Positions 39,040-48,768 of a stretch of DNA of 64,000 nucleotides are shown piece after piece (the stretch's first letter is position 1; each line of letters starts with the position of its first letter). The DNA comes from Mycobacterium sp. ACS1612 (GTDB lineage Bacteria > Actinomycetota > Actinomycetes > Mycobacteriales > Mycobacteriaceae). Location: contig NZ_LZHZ01000021.1 in NCBI RefSeq assembly GCF_001667505.1, positions 1-64,000 on the forward strand, given 5' to 3'. Made by a program: the position numbers and the translations under genes. The notes under the pieces are model-generated. The model was not told the DNA's origin, did no database searches, and saw only the letters and a program-made list of their open reading frames with translations.

Positions 39040-40963
39040 AGGTGGCTTGCAGCGTCAGCGGCGGGCCCGGGTCGGGTGACAACGGCACGTTCTCCCGCTG
39101 CAACAGCCAGGCGGCGATGTTGTGGAACAGCGGTGCCATCGTGGTGCCGCGCTGGCCGTCGGCGGTGCGTTGCGGGTTGTCGGCCATCACCCCGATCACG
39201 TAGCGGGGGTTGTCGGTGGGGACCATGCCCGCGAACGTGATCCAGTAGACGTCGTCGTAGTAGCACCCGCAGCTGGGGTTGATCTGCTGTGCGGTGCCCG
39301 TCTTGCCCGAGATCTGGTAGCCGTCGACAGCGCCCTGTGAGCCGGTGCCCTGCTGGACGCCCGTCGGATCACGCTGCAGCGTCGCGCGCAGCATCTGGCG
39401 CACCGTCTGCGCGGTCTGCGGCGACACCACGCGCACACCCTGCGGCAGTGGCTCGTCCTTGCGCGTGCCGTCTGGGGCGATGGTGGTCTTGACGATGCGC
39501 GGCGGGATACGCACCCCGTCATTGGCGATCGCCTGGTACATCGCGGTCATCTGCAGCAGGGTCATCGAAAGACCTTGCCCGATGGGCAGGTTGGCAAATG
39601 AGCTGCCCGACCACTGGTCGATGGGCGGTACCAGACCTGCGCTCTCACCGGGCAGTCCGACGCCGGTACGCTGGCCGAGCCCGAACTTGTTGAGCATGTC
39701 GGCGTAGCGCTGCGGTCCGATCCGCTGGGCCAGCATCAGTGTGCCGACGTTCGACGACTTACCGAAGATACCGGTGGTGGTGTACGGCGTGACCCCGTGT
39801 TCCCACGCGTCGTGCACGGTGATGCCGCCCATTTCGATCTCACCGGGTACCTGCAACACCTCGTCGGGACTGGACAGCCCGAATTCGATCACCGAGGCCG
39901 CGGTCACGATCTTGTTCACCGAGCCCGGTTCGAACGGCGACGACACCGACGGGTTGCCGAGATCCCGGTCGGACTGGCGGCCGATGTCCTGCGACGGGTC
40001 GAACGTGCTGTCGTTCGCCATCGCAAGCACCTCACCGGTTTTCGTGTCGAGCACGACGGCCGAAACGTGCTTGGCGCCGGACATGTCCTTGGCCTGCTGC
40101 ACCTGCTGCTGGACGTAGAACTGGATGTCGTCGTCGAGGGTCAGCATCACCGTCGACCCGTCGACCGCGTCATGACGGTTGCGGTAGCTGCCCGGGATCA
40201 CCACACCGTCGGAGCCGCGGTCGTAGGTGACCGAACCGTCGGTGCCTGCGAGCGAGGCATCAAGCGAATCCTCCAGTCCGAGCAGGCCATGGCCGTCCCA
40301 GTCGATGCCGCCGACGATGTTCGCCGCCAGTGATCCACCGGGATATTGGCGCAAATCCTGCCGCTCCGACCCGACTTCGGGGAACTTGGTGGTGATGGCG
40401 TCGGCGATGGCGGGATCGACCGCGCGCGCCAGATACACGAACGACTCGTTGCTCTTGAGCTTCTTGAGCACGGTCGCGGCATCCGGTTTGTTGTTGAGCC
40501 GCAACGCCACTTCGGCGGCGATGTCGCGCAGTCGCCGCTGCGGGTCCGGTGCCCCTGGGGTTTTCGCCTTGGTCTCTTCGAGTTGCTTTCGGATCTTGAC
40601 CGGCTGGAAGGTCAGCGCCCGCGCCTCGATGGTGAAGGCCAGCTTGTCGTTGTTGCGGTCGACGATCGCACCGCGGACGGCTTTCTCCACATCAGTGACC
40701 TTGAGCTGTCCGGCGGCCTCGGCGCGCAAACCCGACGCGCGCGGCACCTGCAACATGAACAGCTGCGCGGCGGCAACCACCAGCACCAGGAAGATGACCG
40801 CGTTGCCTGCTCGATGCCGGAACACGAACGATGCACTGCGCAAACCCTTTTCGGCGGCGGCCTGCCGGGTCCGGCGGGCTTTCGCGGGACGTTCCTGGCC
40901 GGCTTGGGCCTTCTTGCCTTTCGGCGCGCCGGGGACACGGCCCCGAGGAGTTGGCCGGCTCAT
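39038..40963 (-). CDS. pbpB: Septal transpeptidase PbpB (FtsI, class B PBP)
   Basis: The 641-residue protein has a basic cytoplasmic N-terminus, one membrane helix (about 53-72, NAVIFLVLVVAAAQLFMLQV), a PBP dimerisation domain and a transpeptidase domain with active-site Ser in FEPGSVNKIV, the SxN motif in GKSSNVGT, and KTG in ISGKTGTAQQ. It crosslinks septal peptidoglycan with FtsW. It overlaps the FtsL-like gene upstream by 4 bp. Confidence 0.97.
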   Translation of the reverse strand: MSRPTPRGRVPGAPKGKKAQAGQERPAKARRTRQAAAEKGLRSASFVFRHRAGNAVIFLVLVVAAAQLFMLQVPRASGLRAEAAGQLKVTDVEKAVRGAIVDRNNDKLAFTIEARALTFQPVKIRKQLEETKAKTPGAPDPQRRLRDIAAEVALRLNNKPDAATVLKKLKSNESFVYLARAVDPAIADAITTKFPEVGSERQDLRQYPGGSLAANIVGGIDWDGHGLLGLEDSLDASLAGTDGSVTYDRGSDGVVIPGSYRNRHDAVDGSTVMLTLDDDIQFYVQQQVQQAKDMSGAKHVSAVVLDTKTGEVLAMANDSTFDPSQDIGRQSDRDLGNPSVSSPFEPGSVNKIVTAASVIEFGLSSPDEVLQVPGEIEMGGITVHDAWEHGVTPYTTTGIFGKSSNVGTLMLAQRIGPQRYADMLNKFGLGQRTGVGLPGESAGLVPPIDQWSGSSFANLPIGQGLSMTLLQMTAMYQAIANDGVRIPPRIVKTTIAPDGTRKDEPLPQGVRVVSPQTAQTVRQMLRATLQRDPTGVQQGTGSQGAVDGYQISGKTGTAQQINPSCGCYYDDVYWITFAGMVPTDNPRYVIGVMADNPQRTADGQRGTTMAPLFHNIAAWLLQRENVPLSPDPGPPLTLQAT

Positions 40964-41886
40964 GCGGGCGGTGCGGGCACGTCGGCGGGCGCAGGTGCGG
41001 TGACCGCGGGGCCGAGCGCAGGCACCTGACCGGTGACCCCGTGCGGCACCTCCGCGCCGGGCGGCGTCGCCAGCGGACCCGCCCCCGGCACCGCCCCTGG
41101 CACCGGCACCGAACGCTCGACACCCGGCAGCGGAGCGGGCAACGGGGTGCGCGTTGGCATCCGGACGGTGAGCTCGCGCGGATCCACCACGCGCGGGGCC
41201 GGCGGGGCAGGCGGTGGCGGCGGGGCGTCCTCGGGCAGCGGGGTGTTCAGTGGTGGCGGCGCGACGCCCTGCGCGGGCTTGGGCGTACCGACCACCACCC
41301 AGTTGCCAGACGCATCCTGGACCAGATGCGCGGTGTCACGTGAGGGGATCATGCCCAGATTGCGGGCCGCCTCGGCGAGCGCGGGCGCGGCCTGCGCTTC
41401 GAGCACCTGGCGTTCCAACGCTTCCTTCTGTTGCAGCAGAGCCTGATTCGTCTCGCGGACGTGGCCGAGCTCATACGAGCGTTCCGCGGCGTCTGTCGAC
41501 AGCCACAGCGTGACGCCGAGCCCGAGACCGAGCGAGGAGATGACCAGCACGACGAACGGCACCCGCGCGACAAGCGTTCGCGGGTTCAGGTCGATCGACG
41601 CCAGCCTGACGATGACACGCTCGCGCAGCGGCGGGCGGACGACCTTGGGCGCCTTCGCCTTTCGCGCCTTGGCTCGCGCTTTGGCCTGGCTGGTGTTTTT
41701 CGGCCGCGCGGGCGCGTCCGTCGGCCGGGGAATGGGGTTGGTCGCGGGCGCCGAGCGCTGCGGCCGCTGCTCACGCGTTGGCTTGCGCCTGCGGGGTTGG
41801 GCGTCGGCCTGCCTGCGCGTGGCGTTGCGTCCGGTGCGACGCGATTCGTCACCACCGCGAACCGGCACCGGCTTGCGTGCCTTCAT
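40960..41886 (-). CDS. FtsL-like bitopic protein, Pro-rich
   Basis: The protein has a basic N-terminus (residues 1-85, KARAKARKAKAPK), one membrane helix (about 108-130, VPFVVLVISSLGLGLGVTLWL), a short coiled coil (ETNQALLQQKEALERQVLEA) and a long periplasmic Pro-rich tail. Position between rsmH and pbpB and this layout match the FtsL role. I chose the ATG at 41886; a TTG two codons upstream would overlap the rsmH stop as TTGA. It should form the FtsQLB-like divisome part. Confidence 0.88.
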   Translation of the reverse strand: MKARKPVPVRGGDESRRTGRNATRRQADAQPRRRKPTREQRPQRSAPATNPIPRPTDAPARPKNTSQAKARAKARKAKAPKVVRPPLRERVIVRLASIDLNPRTLVARVPFVVLVISSLGLGLGVTLWLSTDAAERSYELGHVRETNQALLQQKEALERQVLEAQAAPALAEAARNLGMIPSRDTAHLVQDASGNWVVVGTPKPAQGVAPPPLNTPLPEDAPPPPPAPPAPRVVDPRELTVRMPTRTPLPAPLPGVERSVPVPGAVPGAGPLATPPGAEVPHGVTGQVPALGPAVTAPAPADVPAPPA

Positions 41887-41888
41887 GG

Positions 41889-42998
41889 TCAACCCCCCAC
41901 CTTTTCCAGTGCCCGTAGCCGTACCGACGCGCTACGCGGATTGAGTTCGATCTCTTCGGCGCCCGCACGTTCGGCTCCGCGAGTCAATGCGATGAATTCC
42001 GGCCCGTGGCCCGGTAATTCGACCGGCAGTCCCGGTGGGGTGCGAGACGAGGTGGCGGTGGCGAACTGGTTCTTCACGATGCGGTCCTCCAGCGACTGGT
42101 AGGCCATCACCACGATCCGGCCGCCGGGGGTCAATGCGTTCATGGCCGCGGGCAGGGCGTCCCGCAGCGAGTCCAACTCGCCGTTGACGACGATGCGCAG
42201 CGCCTGGAACGTGCGCTTGGCCGGATGCCCGCCGGTGCGCCGGGCGGGCGCGGGAATCGCTTGATACAGCAACTCGACGAGCTCGCCGGTGGTGGCGAAC
42301 GGCCGCTGCGCGCGGCGGCGGACGATCTGTGCGGCGATGCGACTCGCGAACCGCTCCTCGCCGAACTCCCGCAGCACCCGGCTCAGTGTCTTCTCGTCGT
42401 AGGTGTTGATGACCTCGGCCGCGGTCAGGTCCGCGTCGGGATCCATCCGCATGTCCAGCGGTGCGTCGGCAGCGTAGGAGAAGCCGCGCGCGGTGCGGTC
42501 GAGTTGCATCGACGAGACGCCGAGGTCGAACAGGATGCCGTGCACTCGACTTGCCCGGTAACCGGTTTCGGCCAACACCCGTTCGATGCCGTCGAATCGG
42601 GTGCGCACCAGCACGACCCGGTCACCGAACCGCGCCAACCGCTCGCCCGCGATCCACAGTGCGTCCGGGTCGCGGTCGAGGCCGATGAGCCGCAGACCGG
42701 GCAGTTCGGTCAGGAAGCGCTCGGCGTGTCCGCCCGCACCCAGCGTCGCGTCGATCAGCACTGCGCCCTTGCCGTCGGCGTGTTCGCGGGTGAGCGCCGG
42801 CTTGAGTAACTCGACACACCTGTCGAGCAGGACGGGAATGTGTGGGTGTTCGCCTGAATTCGCGTCCATCGCAACCTCTTTGATGAAGGCCCCTGCACCG
42901 AGGTCCCTGTCCGAGGTCGCGGACCTGACGTCGGGGAAGTACGTCAGGGCCGGTTCGGGCAGAGGCCACGATGCACGGGCAAGGTGCGGGTCGGCCAC
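41889..42998 (-). CDS. rsmH: 16S rRNA m4C1402 methyltransferase RsmH (MraW)
   Basis: The methyltransferase core has the SAM motif [42 protein letters not shown] and [10 protein letters not shown]. The start is uncertain. The GTG at 42998, 1 bp after the mraZ stop, gives 369 residues with an N-terminal extension ([16 protein letters not shown]...SDRDLGAGA) that I recall being similar in M. tuberculosis. An ATG at 42869, behind an AAAGAGG site, gives the standard bacterial length (326). I keep the longer form because of the extension's apparent conservation. Confidence 0.92.
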   Translation of the reverse strand: MADPHLARASWPLPEPALTYFPDVRSATSDRDLGAGAFIKEVAMDANSGEHPHIPVLLDRCVELLKPALTREHADGKGAVLIDATLGAGGHAERFLTELPGLRLIGLDRDPDALWIAGERLARFGDRVVLVRTRFDGIERVLAETGYRASRVHGILFDLGVSSMQLDRTARGFSYAADAPLDMRMDPDADLTAAEVINTYDEKTLSRVLREFGEERFASRIAAQIVRRRAQRPFATTGELVELLYQAIPAPARRTGGHPAKRTFQALRIVVNGELDSLRDALPAAMNALTPGGRIVVMAYQSLEDRIVKNQFATATSSRTPPGLPVELPGHGPEFIALTRGAERAGAEEIELNPRSASVRLRALEKVGG

Positions 42999-42999
42999 C

Positions 43000-43431
43000 T
43001 CAAATGATGTCGGAGAGAGCTTCATCGGTGGCCGCGGAGAAGTTCTCTTCGTGCGTCTGCTGGTAGGACTGCCATGCCGAGGAGTCCCAAATCTCCAGGT
43101 AGTCAACCGATCCGATCACCACGCAGTCCTTCGACAGGTTCGCGTAGCGGCGGTGGTCGGCTGACAACGTGATCCGACCCTGGGCGTCGGGGTGCTGTTC
43201 ATCGGTGGCGGCGGCCAGGTTACGAAGGAATGCGCGCGCCTCCGGATTGCTGCGCGAGGCCTGCGATGCCCGTCGAGCCAGCTTTTCGAACTCGGCGCGC
43301 GGGTAGACGGCGAGGCTGTGATCTTGGCTCTTGGTGACCATCAACCCTCCTGCCAGCGCGTCGCGGAACTTGGCGGGCAGCGTGAGCCGCCCCTTGTCGT
43401 CGAGCTTCGGCGTGTAGGTGCCCAGAAACAT
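43000..43431 (-). CDS. mraZ: Transcriptional regulator MraZ
   Basis: Start taken at ATG giving [20 protein letters not shown] (143 residues); an ATG five codons upstream is less likely. Two SpoVT/AbrB-like halves carry the DxKGR motifs ([15 protein letters not shown] and [17 protein letters not shown]). MraZ binds repeats in front of its own gene and sets dcw expression in other bacteria. Here it opens the dcw operon and is preceded by matching repeats. Confidence 0.97.
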   Translation of the reverse strand: MFLGTYTPKLDDKGRLTLPAKFRDALAGGLMVTKSQDHSLAVYPRAEFEKLARRASQASRSNPEARAFLRNLAAATDEQHPDAQGRITLSADHRRYANLSKDCVVIGSVDYLEIWDSSAWQSYQQTHEENFSAATDEALSDII

Positions 43432-43486
43432 CTGGCCTACCTCCAACCACCCTGCCTATCAACAGAGCCCCGGTCGCTCCGTTGTC

Positions 43487-43512
43487 CGCCACTTTACCCC
43501 ACAATCCCCCAC
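43487..43512 (-). promoter_or_regulatory. MraZ operator: three GTGGNG repeats with 10-bp period
   Basis: On the minus strand GTGGGG, GTGGGG and GTGGCG start exactly 10 bp apart (ends at 43512, 43502, 43492), 56-81 bp before the mraZ start. Direct G-rich hexamers at 10-bp steps are the known MraZ binding arrangement in E. coli and other bacteria. Confidence 0.75.
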
Positions 43513-43547
43513 ATTGCTCCATTTGATAGCAAAACTTGGCCGAATGT

Positions 43548-43564
43548 CCCCACTACGCCCCCAC
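43548..43564 (-). promoter_or_regulatory. Second cluster of GTGGGG boxes upstream of mraZ
   Basis: Two more GTGGGG hexamers on the minus strand (43553-43548 and 43564-43559, 11 bp apart) lie about 50 bp upstream of the triple array. They may be auxiliary MraZ sites; another GTGGGG on the plus strand lies near 43660. The rest of the gap from 43565 to 43701 shows nothing else I can name. Confidence 0.45.
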
Positions 43565-43701
43565 ATCGAGGCGTTTTGCCAGGGGTTAGCGCCACGCGCA
43601 GGGCCGGGCGCAGGGTAAAACTGCAGGTAAACACCCTCAGCGCCGCTGGTGGGGCGATGTGGGGGATCTGAACGCGGGCCGCGACACGCCCGCGCACGAA
43701 A

Positions 43702-43730
43702 AAGGGGTAGCCCGCTGCGGGCTACCCCTT
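43702..43730 (-). terminator. Rho-independent terminator of the DUF3040 gene
   Basis: A perfect 13-bp stem (AAGGGGTAGCCCG / CGGGCTACCCCTT) with a 3-base loop begins 14 bp after the DUF3040 stop, followed on the minus strand by a short T-run (TTTTTC). This isolates the DUF3040 gene from the dcw operon ahead. Confidence 0.9.
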
Positions 43731-43743
43731 GCCTCGGTGGGCG

Positions 43744-44148
43744 TTACTCGTCGAACCGGCGGCGGAAACGGTCTTCCATCCGGCTGGTGAACGAACCACC
43801 CGAACCTTTGGCCTTCTTCTGCCGCGGCCCACCGGGTTCAGCGCCTGAGCGGTCGCGACCGCCCGCGACACGCGGACCGGTGATCGCGTAGATCACGCCG
43901 CCGAACATCACCAGAAAGCCGATCACCGAAAGGATCGGGAAGCTGCCAATCATGGTGGCCTTGAATGCGACACCGCAAACCAGCATGGCCAGACCGATCA
44001 CAAAGAGCGCGGCGCCCTGAAGGCGGCGCCGAGCCGAGGGTGCGCGCAGAGTCCCACCGCGGACGCTTGAAGCGAACTTGGGGTCCTCGGCATAGAGCGC
44101 GCTCTCGATCTGGTCGAGCATGCGCTGCTCATGATCGGAGAGTGGCAT
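43744..44148 (-). CDS. DUF3040 family membrane protein
   Basis: The 134-residue protein starts MPLSDHEQRMLDQIESALYA, the DUF3040 signature, followed by SSVRGGTLRAPSARRR, two membrane helices (about 45-65 and 68-88) and a basic tail with KKAKGSGGSFTSRMEDRFRRRF. The family is actinobacterial with no known function; the position near mraZ is conserved in mycobacteria. Stand-alone unit with its own terminator. Confidence 0.93.
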   Translation of the reverse strand: MPLSDHEQRMLDQIESALYAEDPKFASSVRGGTLRAPSARRRLQGAALFVIGLAMLVCGVAFKATMIGSFPILSVIGFLVMFGGVIYAITGPRVAGGRDRSGAEPGGPRQKKAKGSGGSFTSRMEDRFRRRFDE

Positions 44149-44336
44149 TCGTCCCTCCTTGCCGGCCCTGCCGTCTCAAACGTTCAAACTTGCGTGTGCT
44201 CGCATTTACGGGCACCTAACAGTCATGATACGAGGTCAATCTGAGCCGTACCACCTACTTGGATCCTCGATTCTATGACGGGGGCCGGCGAGTGTGAGGC
44301 GGTGCCACCTGGACGCCTCGGTCACCCAATAATGGT

Positions 44337-44978
44337 GTGGACGGTCCGCTCGACACCCGAGAGAGGCAACGAGAGTTGGCGACGTTTCTCATCGATCTCT
44401 CGCCGAGCGATATGCAACGGCGTCTCGGTGATGCGCTCGCGGTGTACGTCGACGCCATGCGCTACCCGCGCGGCACCGAGGAGCAGCGGGCATCGATGTG
44501 GCTGGAGCACACCTGCAGACACGGCTGGAAGGCCGTCGCAGCGGTCGAGGTGCCCGAGCCGTCCGACCACGCAACGCGCTCACCGGCAGTGCTGGCCTCG
44601 GCGCCGCTGCTCGGCATCGCCTACGGCTACTGCGGTGCGCCCGACCAGTGGTGGCAGCAGCAGGTCGTGCAGGGTCTGCACCGGGTCGGCGCGGACCGGA
44701 CCCGGATCGCGGAGCTGATGACGAGCTACTTCGAGCTCACCGAGTTGCACATCGCGCCGCGCGCGCAGGGCCGGGGACTCGGCGAAGCGCTGGCCCGACG
44801 GCTGCTGGCCGACCGCGGCGAGGCGCACGTGTTGTTGTCGACCCCGGAGATCAACGGGGAGGCCAACCGGGCCTGGCGGCTGTACCGGCGGCTCGGATTC
44901 GTTGACATCATCCGCGGCTACCACTTCGCCGGTGATCCGCGCGCCTTCGCGATCCTGGGCCGGGCTTTGCCTCTCTGA
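44337..44978 (+). CDS. GNAT-family acetyltransferase
   Basis: The 213-residue protein ends with a GNAT domain: FELTELHIAPRAQGRGLGEALARRLLA contains the acetyl-CoA pyrophosphate loop, and RAWRLYRRLGFVDIIRGY the last strand-helix. The N-terminus (DLSPSDMQRRLGDALAVYVDAMRYP) is specific to this mycobacterial group. Start is a GTG at 44337; a TTG at 44376 behind GAGAGAGG would remove 13 residues and may be the true one. Substrate unknown. Confidence 0.88.
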   Translation: MDGPLDTRERQRELATFLIDLSPSDMQRRLGDALAVYVDAMRYPRGTEEQRASMWLEHTCRHGWKAVAAVEVPEPSDHATRSPAVLASAPLLGIAYGYCGAPDQWWQQQVVQGLHRVGADRTRIAELMTSYFELTELHIAPRAQGRGLGEALARRLLADRGEAHVLLSTPEINGEANRAWRLYRRLGFVDIIRGYHFAGDPRAFAILGRALPL

Positions 44979-44990
44979 GCCTCTCTGAGC
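44971..44990. repeat. Exact 10-bp tandem duplication at the GNAT stop codon
   Basis: CTCTCTGAGC occurs twice in direct contact; the GNAT stop TGA lies in the first copy, so the second copy carries a duplicate TGA 10 bp later. Looks like a slip duplication. Confidence 0.8.
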
Positions 44991-45014
44991 AGTCCGGTCT
45001 GGCACGATGACCAC

Positions 45015-45680
45015 GTGCCCGCTCGCTCCCGCCGGATCCGCAAGCTTGCGGTGGTGTTGCTACTGGTGCTCGTCCTGCCGTTGGCCGTGGGCTGCGTGCG
45101 GGTACGCGCGTCCATCACGGTGTCTCCTGACGACCGGGTCTCGGGGCAGATCGTCGCCGCGGCCAAACCGCGCAACGCCGACGACAAGGGCCCGCAGCTG
45201 CTGAACAACCTGCCGTTCGCGCAGAAGGTGGCCGTGTCGGACTACGACCGCGATGACTACGTGGGGTCCCAGGCCGTGTTCTCGGACCTGACCTTCGCCG
45301 AGCTGCCGCAGCTGGCCAATATGAACCGGGACGCCGCCGGGGTCGACATCTCGCTGCGCCGCGCGGGTGACCTGGTCATTCTGGAGGGCCGCGCCGACCT
45401 CACCTCGCTCAACGATCCCGAAGCCGACGTTTCGCTGTCCGTCGCGTTCCCCGGCGAGGTCACCTCCACCAACGGCGACCAGGTGTCGACCGAGGTGGTC
45501 GAATGGAAGCTGCGACCCGGCGTGGTCAGCACCATGAACGCGCAGGCCCGCTACACCGATCCCAGTGCCCGCTCGTTCACCGGCGCGGCGATCTGGCTGG
45601 GCCTCGCGTCGTTACTGGTGGCCGGGATCATCGGGGGTATTGCCTATACGAGTCGGGACCGCTCGCCCCGGCCGACCTGA
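45015..45680 (+). CDS. lppM: Lipoprotein LppM-like
   Basis: The 221-residue protein starts at a GTG and has a type II signal peptide with lipobox AVGC (residues 24-27), an exported domain (RVRASITVSPDDRVSGQIVA ... NMNRDAAGVDISLRRAGDLV), and a C-terminal membrane helix (about 190-210, AAIWLGLASLLVAGIIGG) with a short basic tail. The lipid plus C-terminal helix layout matches mycobacterial LppM. It lies 36 bp after the GNAT gene, probably co-transcribed. Confidence 0.85.
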   Translation: MPARSRRIRKLAVVLLLVLVLPLAVGCVRVRASITVSPDDRVSGQIVAAAKPRNADDKGPQLLNNLPFAQKVAVSDYDRDDYVGSQAVFSDLTFAELPQLANMNRDAAGVDISLRRAGDLVILEGRADLTSLNDPEADVSLSVAFPGEVTSTNGDQVSTEVVEWKLRPGVVSTMNAQARYTDPSARSFTGAAIWLGLASLLVAGIIGGIAYTSRDRSPRPT

Positions 45681-45727
45681 AAGCTCTAGTCTGAGAGCAC
45701 TCGGGGGCGAGTACACACACAGACTGA

Positions 45728-46843
<1,116 letters not shown>

Positions 46844-46847
46844 CAGT

Positions 46848-48419
46848 ATGACGACCCAGACACCCACGCTGGCCGCGAAAACCGGTCTGGCGCATCATCT
46901 TTGGAGGCTGAAGTCGTTTGCGGCGTCGCCGCAGGCGCGGCCAGCGTTGCTCGGCGCGGTGGGCGCGGTGATGATCACCGCAGGCGGCCTCGGTGCGGGC
47001 AGCACCAGGCTGCACGATCCACTGCTGGAGGCGCTGCACGTGTCCTGGCTGCGGTTCGGCCATGGCCTGGTGCTGTCGTCGGTGCTGCTGTGGATCGGCG
47101 TCGCACTGATGCTGTTCGCGTGGCTCTGGCTGGGCCGCCAGTTGATCGACCGCACCGCAACCGAATACACGATGGTGGCGACGACGGGCTTCTGGCTGGC
47201 GCCGCTACTGCTGAGCGTGCCGGTGTTCAGTCGCGACACCTACTCGTATCTGGCACAGGGCGCGCTGCTGCGCGACGGATTCGACCCGTACATCGTCGGC
47301 CCGATCGACAATCCGAACTCGTTGTTGGACAACGTCAGTCCGATCTGGACGACGACGACGGCACCCTACGGGCCTGCGTTCATTCTGGTGGCCAAGTTCG
47401 TCACGATGTTGGTCGGCAACGACGTGGTGGCGGGAACCATGCTGCTACGGCTGTGCATGCTGCCGGGCCTGGCGCTGTTGATCTGGGCGGCGCCGAGGGT
47501 GGCCCGGCACGTCGGCGCCGACGGCGCTGCCGCGCTGTGGATCTGCGTGCTGAACCCGCTGGTGATCATCCACCTGATGGGTGGGGTGCACAACGAGATG
47601 CTGATGGTCGGCCTGATGATGGCGGGCATCGCGCTGACGTTCAGCGGGCGCCGCATCTGGGGGGTGGGATTGATCGCGGTCGCAGTGGCTGTCAAAGCCA
47701 CAGCGGGACTGGCCCTCCCGTTCATGGTGTGGGTGTGGATGCGGCATCTCCGCGATCGGCGGGGCTACCGCCCGGCGAAGGCGTTCGCCGCGGCGACGGC
47801 GGCGTCGGGACTGATCTTCGTCGCGGTGTTCGCGGTGTTGTCATGGCTGGCCGGAGTGGGCATCGGCTGGCTGACCGCACTGGCGGGTTCGGTGAAGATC
47901 ATCAATTGGTTGACCATACCGACCGCCGCGTCGAACCTGATCAATGCGATCGGCGGCCTGCTGTTCCCGGTGAACTTCTACGCCGTGCTCGATGTCACCC
48001 GCATCATCGGGATCGCGATCATCGCGATATCACTTCCCTTGCTGTGGTGGCGGTTTCGGCACAGCGACCGCGAGGCGCTGGTCGGCATCGCGTTGGTGAT
48101 GATCGTGGTGGTGCTGTTCGTCCCCGCAGCGCTGCCGTGGTACTACACCTGGCCGCTGGCGGTGGTGGCGGCGCTGGCCCAGTCGCGTCAGGCGATCGCG
48201 GTGATCGCGGGGCTTTCGACGTGGATCACGGTGATATGGAAACCCGACGGCGCCCACGGCATGTACTCGTGGATCCATGTGCTGCTGGCCACCGCTTGCG
48301 CTGTGGCGGCGTGGTATTCGCTGGCGAAGGCGCCTGAGCCTAGTAAGCCATCGCTTGGGCCCGACGCACCACTTCCCGGGCCTGATGTGAATGCAGCGCG
48401 TCCACAGGACGCGCATTAG
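46848..48419 (+). CDS. mptA: Alpha-1,6-mannopyranosyltransferase MptA (GT-C)
   Basis: The 523-residue protein has about thirteen membrane helices. The first exported loop holds the acidic GT-C site FSRDTYSYLAQG, followed by DPYIVGPIDNPNS. Later landmarks are NPLVIIHLMGGVHNEM and LPWYYTWPLAVVAALAQSRQ. It uses decaprenyl-phosphomannose to extend the mannan core of lipomannan. Its last 80 bp overlap the 3' coding end of the convergent wHTH gene, giving a Pro-rich cytoplasmic tail. Confidence 0.93.
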   Translation: MTTQTPTLAAKTGLAHHLWRLKSFAASPQARPALLGAVGAVMITAGGLGAGSTRLHDPLLEALHVSWLRFGHGLVLSSVLLWIGVALMLFAWLWLGRQLIDRTATEYTMVATTGFWLAPLLLSVPVFSRDTYSYLAQGALLRDGFDPYIVGPIDNPNSLLDNVSPIWTTTTAPYGPAFILVAKFVTMLVGNDVVAGTMLLRLCMLPGLALLIWAAPRVARHVGADGAAALWICVLNPLVIIHLMGGVHNEMLMVGLMMAGIALTFSGRRIWGVGLIAVAVAVKATAGLALPFMVWVWMRHLRDRRGYRPAKAFAAATAASGLIFVAVFAVLSWLAGVGIGWLTALAGSVKIINWLTIPTAASNLINAIGGLLFPVNFYAVLDVTRIIGIAIIAISLPLLWWRFRHSDREALVGIALVMIVVVLFVPAALPWYYTWPLAVVAALAQSRQAIAVIAGLSTWITVIWKPDGAHGMYSWIHVLLATACAVAAWYSLAKAPEPSKPSLGPDAPLPGPDVNAARPQDAH

Positions 48420-48744
48420 CCTGCCGCTCCTTGCTTCCGTCGTGGCTGATGGTCAGCGACGGGTCCGGAGTGAACAGCCACCGCACGATCTCGGTGTCGT
48501 GGTAGCCACCGTCGTGGAGCACCACGAGCAACCCGGGCAGGCTCTTCACCACGTGGCCAGTGTCGTCGAAGAACACCTTGGGCACCACCACCGTGCCGTC
48601 GCGGCGCACCGCGACCAGGTGGCCGTCCCGCAATTGCTGATGCACCTTCGTCACGGCGACCCCGAGCAAATTCGCAACGGTAGGTAGGTCGTAAACGGCC
48701 TCGCCGGGGTCCAGAACGTCGTCGGCGGCCGGAATGCTGCTCAC
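48340..48744 (-). CDS. PknL-associated winged-helix DNA-binding protein
   Basis: Start is a GTG (VSSIPAADDVLDPGEAVYDL), leaving 24 bp to the divergent pknL start. The 134-residue protein has an N-terminal HTH (LPTVANLLGVAVTKVHQQLRDG) and a C-terminal domain ending HQAREVVRRAQAMAY, as in M. tuberculosis Rv2175c, a known PknL substrate. From memory that protein is phosphorylated on a Thr in an N-terminal extension which is absent here. Confidence 0.92.
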   Translation of the reverse strand: MSSIPAADDVLDPGEAVYDLPTVANLLGVAVTKVHQQLRDGHLVAVRRDGTVVVPKVFFDDTGHVVKSLPGLLVVLHDGGYHDTEIVRWLFTPDPSLTISHDGSKERQANARPVDALHSHQAREVVRRAQAMAY

Positions 48745-48768
48745 CGCACAGAGTCTAAGTCCAAAGGG

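Noticed and set aside
45684..45701. Possible terminator hairpin after lppM
   Set aside because: Only a 5-bp stem with no T-run, and the next gene follows closely in the same direction.
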